Of a stretch of DNA of 64,000 nt, positions 12,568-26,409 are shown in pieces. Each line of letters starts with the position of its first letter. The first letter of the stretch is position 1. The stretch is from Onchidella celtica (lineage: Eukaryota > Mollusca > Gastropoda > Systellommatophora > Onchidiidae), in contig OZ007567.1 in NCBI GenBank assembly GCA_963931925.1, positions 81,291,186 to 81,355,185 of the forward strand, read 5' to 3'. The position numbers were made by a program, and so were the translations under genes. The notes beneath the pieces were generated by a model. That model was not told the origin of the DNA, searched no databases, and was given only the letters and a program-made list of their open reading frames with translations.

Positions 12568-13066
12568 TAATAATAATAATCACGATCACGAGTCCCTTAG
12601 ACGAGATGTCCGTCGGGGCACCTCTGATGACTTTGCAACAATCCCTCTCCATTCCTCTCGGTTTTCAGCTTTTCTGAGCGTCTCTCTGAGTTTCATGCTC
12701 GTCCATTCTCTGATGTTGTCTTCCCAACTCTTCTTTTTGTCTGCCTCTTTTTCTTCCTCCCTGGACTTTTCCCTGCAAGATGGTCCAGGATTCACATGCA
12801 TATAAGAATATTGACATGACCACTGAGCGCATGAGTCGAATCTTTGATATGGTAGCGATGTTCCTTATGTTCCAGATAGTTTTGAACCTGGTCATTGTGG
12901 CTGTGGTCTGGGCTATCCTGGAGAGTATTTCCCGCCTGGAACCTTCGTCTGTCACTATGGCTCCCAGATACTTGAAGCTGCGGACGTTCTCAAGCTTCTG
13001 ATTGTTTATATATATGTCGGCGGTGATGTTATTCCTGCTGTTGGTCGTAACTTTCCTTTTTTCGGC
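12568..13066 (-). mobile_element. degenerate LINE (non-LTR retrotransposon) reverse-transcriptase 3' fragment
   Basis: Read on the minus strand, the segment encodes the end of a LINE reverse-transcriptase ORF. The order is a LENVRSFKYLGAIVTDEG block, an IAQTTATMTRFKTIW block, then SVVMSIFLYACESWT, and finally ILQGKVQGGRKRGRQK. The text jumps from ACESWT directly to ILQGKVQGG; in intact relatives several tens of residues lie between, so an internal deletion is likely. A frameshift follows, and the expected end (SWEDNIREW ... NREEWRGIVAKSS ... RRTSRLRD) continues in another frame. The 3' tail is a short TTA repeat. Not functional. Confidence 0.85.
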
Positions 13067-13474
13067 AAATTACAAAATAATTTCTTAGCAGTTTGAAATG
13101 GGGCCTACATTTCCCATCTGACTTGGGCCTATTACCAGCTTTGCACGGGTCTGATGACAGAGTTGCTAAAATGTGCAAAAGCTCTCTTTGAAATAATGAG
13201 AAAAATTACAAATGCCGGGACGATCAAAACAAAGTAAAAATGACTCCGGAAATCACAACCAGTTCGTGACTTCACAGTTTGCACAGGCTGAACAAGCACT
13301 ACAGAGAATGTGTGATTTCAGTGATACTGAACAGCAGTGAGATTGGGGGAGACAAAACCTACTGAAATCATACATTTCTTCAAGTGTTTTTCCTCATCAC
13401 TTTAAACATCATGTGGCAATTTGTTTTAAATTTCTTTTCGTCCACAGCTACCACCTGCATTTGTCCTTTTTTTC
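13067..13474. other. intergenic sequence, nothing recognised
   Basis: No repeat or coding signal seen apart from AT-rich DNA. Confidence 0.5.
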
Positions 13475-13758
<284 letters not shown>

Positions 13759-14263
13759 GAAAAAGAACCAGGGGTCGAAGGGAAGGCACCATTAAAATTG
13801 CATGTAAATCTGAGCCGGCCGTGTATGCGGCGCTAAGGATGTTAAAAATTGGGCGAGATTTATTTTCTTATACTAGGTTGTAGATTGACTTATTTTGCTT
13901 CTCTACTTCCCTGTAATGTTCTATTTCTTAACAACAACAACAACAAAAATTCTAACTCTTGTGTTTCTCCTTTCTTCTTCTTTCTCCACCTTTTCCTCTC
14001 CTTCATAATCAAACTGCACATTTTTGTTGGGTTGTTGTTTTTTTTCACCTTCTCTTCTAATCATCAGTTTCTATTGACAAGAAATAAAGAGAAATTTGGT
14101 CAGGGACTTGAATTGCAATGCGAGTCGTTTCTCGAGACACCAGTTATTATTCCCTTTAAACCAGTGTCAGACAGTTAACCGGATTATTAATTAATACTGT
14201 CGGTCAAATTCGTGACAAAATATGCAGTGTCCTTGTTGTTCAACTTCCTGGTTGACTGTCCAG

Positions 14264-14265
<2 letters not shown>
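13759..14265. other. intergenic sequence, no gene recognised
   Basis: An open frame at 13849-14178 (109 codons, Phe/Leu-rich) has no recognisable motif. Confidence 0.5.
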
Positions 14266-14348
<83 letters not shown>

Positions 14349-14361
14349 CTCTCTCTTTCTT

Positions 14362-14397
<36 letters not shown>

Positions 14398-14432
14398 ACA
14401 TACCTACATACATACATACACACATATACATT
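14266..14432. repeat. (CT)n/(CTTT)n array followed by a CATA-rich tail
   Basis: CT dinucleotides with CTTT islands to about 14397, then ACATAC-type repeats. Confidence 0.95.
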
Positions 14433-15771
14433 TTACTCACAGAAAACTAGCATGTGAAACTCAACTCACATGGTATCACCCTCCTCTCTCTCCCTTTCTC
14501 ACTCACGTCCTCAGTGATTTGCAAGTTGAACCCACCACCAATTCCTCACTCGTTCAACTTGCCCCACTTCGTGCAGAGGGCACGTGCCAGACGAAAGTGG
14601 GCGGGGTCTCTGCGCTGTCAGTCTTGCTTATTGATTGACGTTACCAGCGACGCTCGCAGCCAACCTGAGGAATGTTTCAAAGAAACTCTTTCATAGCTAT
14701 GATAGATAAAGTGTTCTGCATAAAAGTGTGACCTTAACTCATTATATACTTTATGAGTAATCTGGTAGTGAAAAATATATGTGAAATAAATGATTTTGCC
14801 CAGTACAAGAAAGGTAAATTATTTATTATGGGAAAAGCTGAAACCACATAATTATGGTATAAATCCATGCGTCAAGAATACTACAGTAAAAGAATAATAA
14901 TTAAATTAAACATTACGATAATGAAGATAAGAGTACTGATGATGAATACGAAGAAAGTGAGTTCTAAAATGTCTGCATTCGGATAAATCAATGAGATATC
15001 CTAGAAAGAATGAGAACGACAGAATGAACGAAAAAAGTAAGACAGAAGTGCACAAACAGATTTGAAAAAAAGCAACAAGAACATTTAGAAGAAGAATAAG
15101 GATGAGTGCTAACGAGGCGTAGCACAGATTCACATTCTTTTAAGAAGGTCTTTTACCTTGCACAGCTATTGTTGCGTAACAGAGCATAACGTTCGCAAAG
15201 CAGATCTCCTATGACGAGATCTTTGTACTGAGTCACCCCACTTTCACTTCCTCGAAATGATCTTTTCTTTGTGTTTGTTTGCGATTGCCAAGTAACAGTT
15301 CCAATACTCCGATATTTGTTTGTACGTACTTTCTTGGCATTTCGAAATCTATCAACGTTTACATACATTTTTTTTTTCCTTGAAACAAAGAGTTTTGCTC
15401 TTGCCAAATAACAGTTCCGATGTATTTCAGTGTGCTTAAATCTATGAAAATATTTATGCACTTTTTTATTTGAAACAAACAGTTTTAATTCTTTCTCTTG
15501 TCCAATTACAGCTCCATAATTTTATCAGTACAAAGTTTTCTTGAAAAGTGCTCTCTGTTTAGAGTTTGTAAGATGTGTTATCAGATCATAACATGCAGAA
15601 TTACATGTTTTCTGTTTTCACATTGCACATTACGTCAATCTGAATGTAGCTTACATTTGCTAAGACAGTTTTAAACATCTTGGAATTTGTATTCATTACA
15701 ATTCTGTGTCTTGTAAAGTCTCTTAGAGCGAGTTGGCATCCACCCACACCCCACCCCAACCCCACACCAAA

Positions 15772-15804
<33 letters not shown>

Positions 15805-18192
15805 TTAAGATACTTACATTAAACTATCAGAGAGGATTAAAGATATAATGGTAAAAAACAAAAAGGCTTTTCCTTCTTTTAAAAGCATATCGGTCGACCA
15901 AGCAAGCTGTTATTGTTGTTATTTCTACGATCATTTAACCCCACACGCGGACAAAAGTTGCAATAATATAGAAAACAGATAGTATATTTTTTTCACCACT
16001 CGGAGAATTTCCCGCCATTTTCTTTGTTTATAATGGGAGTAAGGACGATCGGTTCAGCTGTTGCAAATTTTTGTCAACAGAGTGCCAAATATTCTCTCTT
16101 TAACCTCACAACTTGGCATTATATTGTCCAAAAATCTGACTCTCAATTACCTTAACATTCAAACCCTCCTGGATGTCTGTACATTCTGAGACACTCGAGG
16201 GTACGCATACACAAACACACACTTACACATATATATTCCCACACACAAAACACAGACGGTCGTTCCTCAAGCCAAAATGCAAAATCCTGCCCGCTGATCG
16301 TGTTAAAACTATAATATTGTGTAACCAAAAAATTCACAAAAGTGGTCGCCGCTTAAGCAGAACGTCAATGCTTTTGGAAAGAGATAACGCGTAACTCTTT
16401 TACTGCGAATTCATCGCGGCGTTTAAGACATAAACGATTTTTAAGAGGCAGAACTGGGAAACTTTACCCACTCCAATCGCGGCCAAAAATGCATTTTGTA
16501 TGGTTTTCAAATTATACCGAACACGATACCTGACCAAGAAAAAATATGAAATAGGTGTAGAGGCCATTTTCATGAACTGCACTGACGAAAGACGTCGAGG
16601 GCGACGCGAGGGTGGAAATATCGTTAAGTTGTTAACGTGGGTAGAGCCGGGCTGTACTGTGGTGTAGCCTTACTAAGTAGGTTTTTAGAGGCGTTTTTCA
16701 TCCTTGCCAAACCGGCACATCCACTTTACACTTTCTTTGTTCAAACAGAAACGGCGTGCAATTTCTTGAAATAAAATACCTTTATACTCTTTCTTCGTTT
16801 TGCTTGACCGTTTGCATGTGTCTTCGGAAAAATAAAAAATAAATAATCATCATGTTCTGTTTGAAAAAGAACAACCTGGATTTAGCATTACAGCATGTGT
16901 TACAGCTGGGGTTTGGATCCAGCTAGAGTAAGGATGAAAAGACCGACTCCAACTCAGAAGTTATTGAAGACATTAGACAAACAACTACGATAAACAGTCT
17001 GTATCTTTTCTAGACACATCATACTCTCTGGTATGCTGAGAATAACCTGTGAATGTTTATTGTTATGTAACGTTTAGTGGCGTGTTTACGGTGAGAAACG
17101 CTCTTTTTGCCGTGAAATAAAATAACCATTTCATGGCGGCCAAAACAGATTTTTAGAAGTGCTTCAAGTGTTCGATGTCAATAAAACAAATAAAAAAAGA
17201 AAGAATAGTATTATGTCCGTTCAAAAACATACGATAAACATGATTGAAACAATGAAAATAGGATGAAAATTCGCTTGGTAAACTGTTTATTATTCACCAG
17301 GCAAAAGTTCTCTTGCACTAATGCAGTTTGGCAGCGTTACTTTGTGCAAGAGAGCGAAAAACAATGAAGATTATAGCTCTGAGAGAGTATATAGTTGCAC
17401 TGAGACAGTTATTGCCCAACGCTGGTCCAGCGATTCTAACACGCGTTCTAAACGCGAAAAATGCGTGTGTTAAAGACCTCAGAAACAGGAAAGATACATT
17501 CATTCTTTCTTTCCCAGTTCTCGAAGACGGATAAGAAAATATTGAGTCTCAGCGAAACAATTCCAAGCTGATGAATATTACATTGGAGGTGACGAAAACA
17601 CGAAGTAGATATATATTGCTTGGAAACTTGGTATGTGTAGTGAAATAGGCCATGTCTCTAGTGTAAAACAATCTCTTCCAAGACACTCTGACGAGTTAAA
17701 TGCTGTTTCGTCTTCAGACGTTCGTTTTTTGTTTTTTGTTTCTTTCTTTTCTTTTCTGTGTTATACTCATTGTCATCGTTCCGATGTTTGCATTTCACAT
17801 GAAGCCGTTTCACTTAAGATAATAGAGGCCTCAGGAAAAGTAGTGGTAGCGCTGTAACTGTTATCGCCCACAGTATAATTATTTTCAATGTCTTTCTCAT
17901 CATTATCATTACATTTATCGCCACTACCGCCAACATTACTAACGCTGTCGGTATAATTATTGTCAACTTGGCTTCTTTCAGAAACATCGTCAAGACACCC
18001 ATTTATTAATCCCATCGTCAATAATGACGGCCCGTATCGTCAAGATCAACGGAAGCAACATTTTCCGTGTTATAGAGATTAAAGCTGGTCAGGGTTCTTG
18101 TTTCTCATTGAGAAATAATCGAGCAAACTTAGTTTAATGACTGAAAGACAGAGAACTAAATTCTCATGAAATCACCGTATTCAATTTCATTC

Positions 18193-18193
<1 letters not shown>
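14433..18193. other. long intergenic stretch, no gene recognised
   Basis: Holds an (AAT)n microsatellite at about 15772-15803. Open frames do not exceed about 100 codons and show no known domain. Confidence 0.55.
15772..15803. repeat. (AAT)n microsatellite
   Basis: About 10 uninterrupted AAT units. Confidence 0.95.
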
Positions 18194-18262
<69 letters not shown>

Positions 18263-18276
18263 TTTTTTTTTTTTTT
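18194..18276. repeat. (CT)n array ending in a T tract
   Basis: About 30 CT units with one GT interruption, then 15 T. Confidence 0.95.
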
Positions 18277-19199
18277 GTTATCACTGTGCCGGCTTTCTTA
18301 ATCTTTTCTGCTTTGTTTTGTTTTTTTTATTCGCCTGCTCTGTTACAGATTGTATGAAAATGGCTGTTTGATACCTATAGTATCGCAAAATTTTGTGTAT
18401 ACAAGACATAATTCTCTGGGAATATTTACTTTACATACTGAATTATGGCGATTTCGAATTTCTTGTTCTTTAAATTGAGTAGATTTTCTTTTCCAGTTTT
18501 GATGAATTTTCGGGTAATTTTCCTAATTTCAGGGGATTATATGCCTTTGCATTTACCAGGAACTCCTGAATTTATCGTTTTTATGTGAGAGGACTAGACA
18601 ATCTACTGAAATCACTGTGAAAACCGAAAATTCGTGTATTTTCTGTCTTCTCTTTAGTTTGCTTTGCATCGTTTGGGTTTTATTTCTCACGCAGGGCTTC
18701 GCAACATACAACTCTTTCTTTTTACCCAATTTTGACTTTGAAATCACTGTGGTTTCACTCGGTACAAGAAATTTCCAAGATATTAATTTCCTGTTTCTTT
18801 CTTTTTTAAAAAAAACAAAGCACGAACAGGAACATCGTTTACATGCATGTCCTTTAGACAGCATGGCATGAGAAGCCCCTCCCACTCTGACATTCTGTAA
18901 GCTCTTTATTTATCATAATATTTTACAGGACATGATAGCCACCTCTACTCGAGAGTGTGCCTAACGAGCGCTCCGCCAGTTCTATGGCACACGCTTGATG
19001 ACTGACAGTGTGAGTAAATCACAGGCTTGTCTGGCACTGGTTCTATGGGAGCCAGGACTGTACTCGAACGCCTATCGTACTTTGATTGGGGTATGGCAAA
19101 CCGATTTCGCACATATATCGGAGCTTTCTACCGGTCTGTCCACTGACACGCTGAAAAATAGCCCAGTCTTATCCTGTTTGTTTCAGACTTTGTAATTGT
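18277..19199. other. intergenic sequence, no gene recognised
   Basis: Two overlapping antiparallel open frames near 18553-18885 have no recognisable content. Confidence 0.5.
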
Positions 19200-19723
<524 letters not shown>

Positions 19724-22700
19724 CACGGCTTTTGGCAAATGAAAGAGACGCAACTATTGAATATCAATGGGTTAAAACTGAAAAGCACCGACATTGAGTT
19801 CGAAAATTCGTGTACTCGATACTCTCCACCGACGACATAGTTTATCGAGGTGTTAAAACTTGTGCACAGAATCGATATACCAGATAAACCGGTGAAATCA
19901 GCGGAAGATATTTTGAATAAGAGGAACATTAGAAAATGAGTGCAAGGTAAAGAGCTTCACATAATATCATGTTGAATGCTGTTAATTGTTGAAATTAGTG
20001 AAGAAGAATATCTGTATGAGATGATAAAAGATGGAGCCGAAAGATGAAAGGCTATGCTGAACATTTCACGTTAATACATGTCTACGTTTTGAATTCTTAG
20101 CTTGATTTAAGCGTAAGTTGAGCAAAGAAATGATGCGACATACCCTTGAAGGAATGAGTATTAAAAGAATGTGCACGAGCTAGGGACATGAATTTTTACA
20201 TCTTTGTGAAACAACATTTTGAAATACAAGAAATGTTTCTTAATCCTTTCAAAGGATTCCAACAATTTTTTGAGTACCGTATCTTAAAACACGTTATCTG
20301 TGGTATTCAAGAAACGAGAGAAGTAATGGACAAAAGAAGCAAAATGAAAGATAAACAATTATTTAAGTTGTTTCATTGCCTGGGGAATAATTTCCTTTCT
20401 TTAAAACTGAATTGTTTTTGTTGTGCGTGTCTGCATTGTGAGAATTTGATGGCAGAACTTATGTCTGTTATGAAGGCTCAAAGTCAGTTTTCGTGCCTAC
20501 GCGCCCTTAAACTCAAACCCAAATCTCACAGACGGGCGTATCAGCAATTTCCTCCTTTTACAGGAGTGTATTTCAAAGTTTTTGTTCAGGTTTAATATTC
20601 TTGAATGTGGCAAAAACGTTTGTCCTTAAAACTTGTAACTATTAAATGTTTCCATACTGCTGTCTCTTTTAGTTTCTCGCATAGATCTCATTCTCAGTTG
20701 TATTTTTTTGTTTTTAACATCTCTAAAAATGGCATAAATTTACACTTTCTTGGTAAAGCACCAAAAGGACATTTAAAAGATAGACAATCGATTTGAAAAC
20801 ATATATAAGTATAATTGTAATGTACAAATACCAATCCCGACTTAAAACCAGTTATATACAGGCTAAACTAGTAAAAGCTATAAATTAATACAACTATCAC
20901 AATCAAATTGATGTGATGGATATAAACAATATGACTCAAACTGGGTAAAAATGTCCAGACTCGCTTCCAATCTTACAAGGTATGTAAGGGGACAGATGAA
21001 TATAATATCGAACATAATAAACAAGACATAATATAAAGTCACTGCGTTTCGGCTCTGCCGCCAGCAGAAAATGTATTGATTATTAGATGTCTTGATACGT
21101 CACTTTCTAAAAATATAGATCTCACAATGAGCAATGATAAAGCACGGTAGCCATAATTCAAAACAACAAAATCATTGATACGCTAGTTTGTGAGATGGAC
21201 GAATAATATCGAGAGCCACGTGGTTAACTATCGTAACTCCGGTTTTACAATTTTTTCTCAGGATACGCAAAAAAAAAAAAACAAATGACCAACTTTCTTC
21301 ATGAGGTACGAAATTTTCAAAAACGTTATTTCACCTTTAGTTTTCAGAATTCAGCCCTAACTTTTAACACAACCTCTGGGTGGCCAAGGGCTATAGGCAT
21401 ACAAAATATCTCTTCTTTTTTTTTAAGAGTCGAGTTTCGACGGTTTACCATGCGGCCCTCGATTTGTATGTTTTGGTCTAAATGAATAAGATGCTGTTGT
21501 GTACAGTATAAACTTTTGAACACTAATTCCTCTTGAGCTGTACTGAATTTTAAAATTATGTTATATATATGTATTATATATACAGTATAGGTTATATAAT
21601 TATATTATGTTATAAGAGGTTACATTGCCCTTGCTTTAAGAAAATTATAGGTAATCATAATTATAAGTAATAATGTAACTGTGTAAATCAAAAGAATGTT
21701 TCATACATTATTAACATGATGGTATGCCAGCCTACTGTCCATAGTATTATGCATTTTAGTCTTAACTGGTATTGTGACCGGGATCATAACCTATCTGTCA
21801 TCTAGTACGTATTTTCGCCATGGTATAATGTGATATCATGTTGTACCTTTTTCAAGGAGATAAAGAATTTTGATATGTGTCCATACGTATATAAGTTACC
21901 TGACATTTCGGTACGGAAGTTTCCTTCTCAAATTTCACCGTCTCTGACAATAAAATGATCTCATCGAACAAAACAAGGCTGACGCCCTTTCGTCCTCATT
22001 CATTAGTCGTCATTTTATCTGATTATTTCGTCTATTAGCATGCCAGGTGATTTCAGCAATGACTAGTGGATTGGGAATTCGTGTTATAAAAGTGTGATTT
22101 TCTTTATCTTCATCTTCCAGTGCGGACAGACTTCGCTAATTTCTCAGGCTTACCATGTCTTGTTCCCAATTATGGAGAAATGTACTAAAATGTATACAAG
22201 AACAAGGATCGGAGAGGTAGGGCAATTGGTCCTAAGCCAGCACACATCTCTAAACAGGCTTATTAACTAGCCTCATGAGGGAACCGACTCCTGTCCTGAA
22301 CCAGCATTATCCAGGCTTAGCAGCGCTGATTTGGTTATAGAACATTTCCCCACCAGCTTCTAATCACTGACAAGTTGGTCACACGTCTGCAGCAGGTAGT
22401 CGGTTATTCAACTTACTAGAAAAGCTTTGATTTGATTAATCTTGTTTTCTGGAGATTTTGTAGGTTGCTCACAAGGAAGACAGATTTTTACCTTTTAAGG
22501 AATGGTATTTCTGTTCTTGCCTTTTATGGTATGGGGTTATAATATGCCAGTGTGGGTTTGTTTTGTGGTGATGCGCGCGCATTTGGTTAATTTGCTATCA
22601 CTCTGTACTTTGTGACCAGGTGTAGAATGTAGCTTGGCCACAATATTTGCCCTGATCTCGAGGATTACTGGCACACGTCAATTTCTAACTGATAGTCCTT

Positions 22701-23371
22701 GGTTCACGAGTACTTGTAAGTTTTAGTATAGATGGAGAGCTATATGGTGGAGTCCGGCGTCCACTGTTGACGCCAAAGTGTTGAATTCAAAGAAATCTGG
22801 GGAAAGCGGGGAAGTGGGGGGGGGGGGGTATGTTATTGTTCTGAAATAATTAAATTTCAATATTAAAATTAAAAGTATTAATGAATCACTGAGGCTTTTG
22901 CAGAACCAATACAATTTTTGTTTACCTCATCTGTGACTTTTCTTGTTGTTGTATTAATTTTTGTTCTTGTTCTTTTTATTTGTAGATTTATGTACATTTG
23001 ACATTTTGTTAGTTACCCGTACATCCTCACATCATAAACCATACAAATTTATATTGGATCAATACCCAAGCGATAGATGCATATTTACTAATGGCGCAAA
23101 AGATAAAACGTAGGTGGGAAACTCCTTAGAGGACTTATTTGCTATTGGTAGATACAAGATGATGTTAGCATTATTAAAGAAATTTTGGTCTGTGCCCTTA
23201 AATTTGAATGTTAAGATTAAGTCAGGTATCAAACTGTCTCAACTGTAAGTAAAAGTCTTGCACTGTCAAATTACATTTTCCTGATTCCTGCGAACCAATT
23301 GCCTTTGAACCGGAAAAAGTGGCGTACTTCAGTGTGAGGAGGGACTATGACATACGAGGTTGTGAGAATAA
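19724..23371. other. long AT-rich intergenic stretch, no gene recognised
   Basis: Includes a 135-codon open frame at 20188-20595 (plus), rich in Phe, Lys and Cys, with no domain I recognise. It also has a very AT-rich stretch with TATATA tracts at 21540-21640 and a G tract at 22817-22829. Confidence 0.5.
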
Positions 23372-23674
23372 CAACAGCAGCAGCAGAAGAGAAAAGCCAG
23401 GAAGGCCGGGGACAGCAACCCACAGGACGACGTCTCCCACATTCTCTGTTCCACTTGCCATCGCACCTTCCCCGTACGGAATGACCTTGTCAGCCATCTG
23501 CTCACCCACCATCGTGTGCGACCCCAGGAGACCCCTCGGATGACTCATGGTCCTCGTCGAATCGACGGACGAACAAAAAGAAATAACAACACTTTCCTAC
23601 TGTTTCTGCTGTTGCAACCAAAGTCAATATGTGAAGAGTTACTGCTGTATATCAACCACCATTTTCACAACTGA
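23372..23674 (+). pseudogene. open frame with one C2H2 zinc finger, probably a LINE ORF C-terminal remnant
   Basis: A stop-to-stop frame of about 100 codons without an early Met. It begins Gln/Lys/Arg-rich (QQQKRKARKAG) and then has one textbook finger: CSTC, 12 residues, H, 3 residues, H (Cys codons at 23447 and 23456, His codons at 23495 and 23507). A basic linker plus one C2H2 finger near the end is common at the C-terminus of animal LINE proteins. An internal exon of a zinc-finger gene is the alternative; an AG precedes the frame but the pyrimidine tract is poor. Confidence 0.35.
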
Positions 23675-23789
23675 TACACATAGGCTACGTTTCAGAGAAA
23701 ATAAGTATCAGGTGAACCAAGGTTGTAGTGCCTAGTTAGTGCTCAGAAAAGCAAAGCAGGAGTGAAAGAAGAAAGGAAGAAAAATGATC

Positions 23790-23875
23790 AAGATGGGATT
23801 AAAACCCGCGACCTCTGCTACGGCACCCGCCAAGAAGAAAAAGATCGCTTAACCGTTCGGCCACTCCGCCTCTGA
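23790..23875 (-). mobile_element. tRNA-derived SINE head
   Basis: On the minus strand the sequence begins GGCGGAGTGGCCGAACGGTT, which contains a good pol III A box (TGGCCGAACGG, 23863-23853). It has a B-box-like GGTTTTAATCC at 23806-23796, two substitutions from the consensus. The box spacing of about 47 bp fits a Leu/Ser-type tRNA with a long variable arm. The acceptor ends do not pair and the B box is degraded, so a SINE or tRNA pseudogene is more likely than an active tRNA gene. The tail would run to lower coordinates; its end is unclear. Confidence 0.6.
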
Positions 23876-24060
23876 AAAGAGTCGATCGTGGCCGAACTAT
23901 CTCGCGGTGTCTCTTGCTGACTTGAGTATTCGTTCGATGGGACCCAGCCCACTCGCGACACCACTCCCCTCCCTGTTTCTTCTCTTCACCCGCCTGCCAT
24001 TGGACAATACAAACATCTAGGACAACGAATACAAGATGTATGTCTTCCAGCTTTAGGTTA

Positions 24061-24245
24061 GCCACACAAAGGCCACCGAATTCGGTCACCGAGCCACTAG
24101 GCGCTTTAGGTGAGAAGGATTGCACTATATAATTTCAACAACTGCACACAGAGCCCACCTAGATTCGGTCCGTTTATGTGGTGCAATTCTTCTCACTTAA
24201 AGCGCCTAGTGGCTCGGTGACCGAATTCGACGGCCTTTGTGTGGC
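24061..24245. repeat. near-perfect 65-bp inverted repeat
   Basis: Arms 24061-24125 and 24181-24245 match at about 61 of 65 positions (core ACCGAGCCACTAGGCGCTTT), around a 55-bp loop. A strong cruciform or RNA hairpin is possible. It lies 190 bp beyond the SINE head and may be a snap-back duplication of another short element. Confidence 0.85.
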
Positions 24246-26281
24246 TACCCTTAGGCTAGTGGCAACACCGAGTTGAGTATTTCCCGAGTCTGTTTCGACT
24301 CAGTGTGCGATGTCTCTCTTTCCGCCACTGACACAAGACAGTTTTGACAGACTTGCTTCCGTCTTACTAGTGCGCAGCCTCCCATTACCACCATAGGCCA
24401 CATTTCACAGTAAAGCCGAGACAAACAAGACTTGAATCAGGTGTGCTACAAGGCTCAAGATTACCACTGCATTCACCAAACAAGTTCTTCCATTACCACT
24501 GCCAAAATTCCGAAGCTATCCCCTTGTTTGTTTTTACAGTCAAAACTGCAATGAAATTTTACTTTCCAATTCTCAGTCTCCAGTTCGCCATTGTCAATAC
24601 CAATGATAACACAGTTACCACCGCTTTTGCTAATACTGCAGACATCATGACTGGGTACTACAGTATATCAGAGAGTATTTACGTATAGACAGAAATCACT
24701 ATTGGTCGATTTGCACCGAAAGACACGGCAGGCTCTGCGAAACCACTATTAGCATGGAGCGGAAAGTGGGTCGCGCGGTGAACAATATCCGTTTGTACAT
24801 TTCAGCGGGGAGTAGGAGCTTACAAATGGCTCTGAATAGCTTCAATAAACCTAAAAATATGAACATACCACAGGAACAGATACGCACTTCCTGAAGCGTG
24901 CAGCTTCCGATACGCCGACATCCGATGGCCAAGATCCAGTTCGGCGTCTCTAGCTCTGTCGTGTGGTATGCAAAGATCTGTCCTCAAGAACGAGATTTGT
25001 GTAAGAGTCACGTATTTATATCTTATTAGCTTACAACATTCAATTTAGTATCTTTATCAAATTAAACCTGTGCCATCCGCTGTTTCCCGTAAATATTACG
25101 TCACTCCCACCTATTAATAGTTTGATGGCGTCATTTTTTGGTAGTGGGGGGGGGGGGGGGTCACAGTTCAATGCCACATTAAATTATCATTGGGCGTAAC
25201 ATAAGGAAAATTTAGATGCTGAAGAAAGTATATAATAGGACATTTCTTTATAACTAAATAAAAATAATAATAATAATAATAAAGATTAAGACCGGTCCTC
25301 TACACTTCGTACAATGTTATTTGAATAGCCATCCTCAGTTTATGTGTCAGAAATGGTTTCTCGAACTTCCATATCAATGAAATTTTTCAGTTCTTTGTAA
25401 GGGAACTTGAAAACAGAAAACTCATTTTTTACAAAAAATTGTTACTCCTAAAACTGTTATTGTTCCAGTTGTTTGTAGCATTATCTATGACACATTACCA
25501 TAGCAAATTATTGAACAGATTGTTATAAAAGAAAATGTCATTATGGGGTTGCGTTGTTTTTTTTTGTTGTTTTTTTTGTCCTTTCAATCTGATATTCAAG
25601 CCATGTCCTCATTGAATCGTCAGTCACAATTGATGATGGAGAAATAACAATACAAGTAAAGGCGTCTCTGTGGACACCCTGAGTCACTTTGAATGATCAA
25701 ATCTGATTGAGGTCTGGACGGGAGATTAATCTAAAAGAATAAAGCTGTCGTAAGATGTCCCGCATTGAATACCTTCGCTGCTCACAACATATATCGGTGT
25801 GAAAAGAGGCGGAAACCCTTAGTTTCATGTGCTAAAAGATTAATGATATTTTTCTTTAAAAGGTGCAGTGTCTTTTCCTTGCTGATCCTTTCAGGTCCCT
25901 CGTTGACGTCTTCCGGCTCCACATTTCCTTGATAGCTTTCGAATCTAGATCTTGTGGGAGAAGGTGGGAAGGGAAACTATTGGTTGAGACGCCGGGGGTC
26001 AATGAAAGCGTTATTGTTGTTAAGAGATTTTGACAATATCCAGATGGGGGGAAAAGCGGCGCTTCCGTTTAGTGTTGAGGTTAATGAATTACTCTATTGT
26101 TGCTTGGTGCTTTTGTGGTGACCGGAGTGGAGAGAGAGCAGGCAGCACGGGCGTAGCCTTCATGGGGGTTAACTGTGTCATGTTGCCGTAAGTACACTGG
26201 GTAGTTTGAATTTGATCGTAATAATTGAGAAGATTAGAATTAGAAGGGATCGAAGTGCCATGTCACTGCCATTGAGAAAAT
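24246..26281. other. intergenic sequence, no gene recognised
   Basis: Contains a G tract at about 25145-25160 and (AAT)n at 25264-25281. No recognisable coding region. Confidence 0.55.
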
Positions 26282-26409
26282 AGCAAAAAACATCATTTCA
26301 GTACAAACCAATCGAAATGAACATGTTAATGATTTCCTCGAAAGTTTGATGCCTGTATTGCAAACATTTATTAAATTGAATTGGTTTATACTGAAATGAT
26401 GTTTTTGCT
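26282..26409. mobile_element. foldback (MITE-like) element
   Basis: Inverted arms of about 30 bp. The left arm (26282-26312) has AGCAAAAAACATCATTTCAG followed by a CAAACCAAT block. The right arm (26380-26409) is the reverse complement with two or three changes. The spacer is 67 bp. No transposase; family unknown. Confidence 0.6.

Noticed and set aside
20188..20595. 135-codon open frame as a gene
   Set aside because: No recognised domain and no supporting context.
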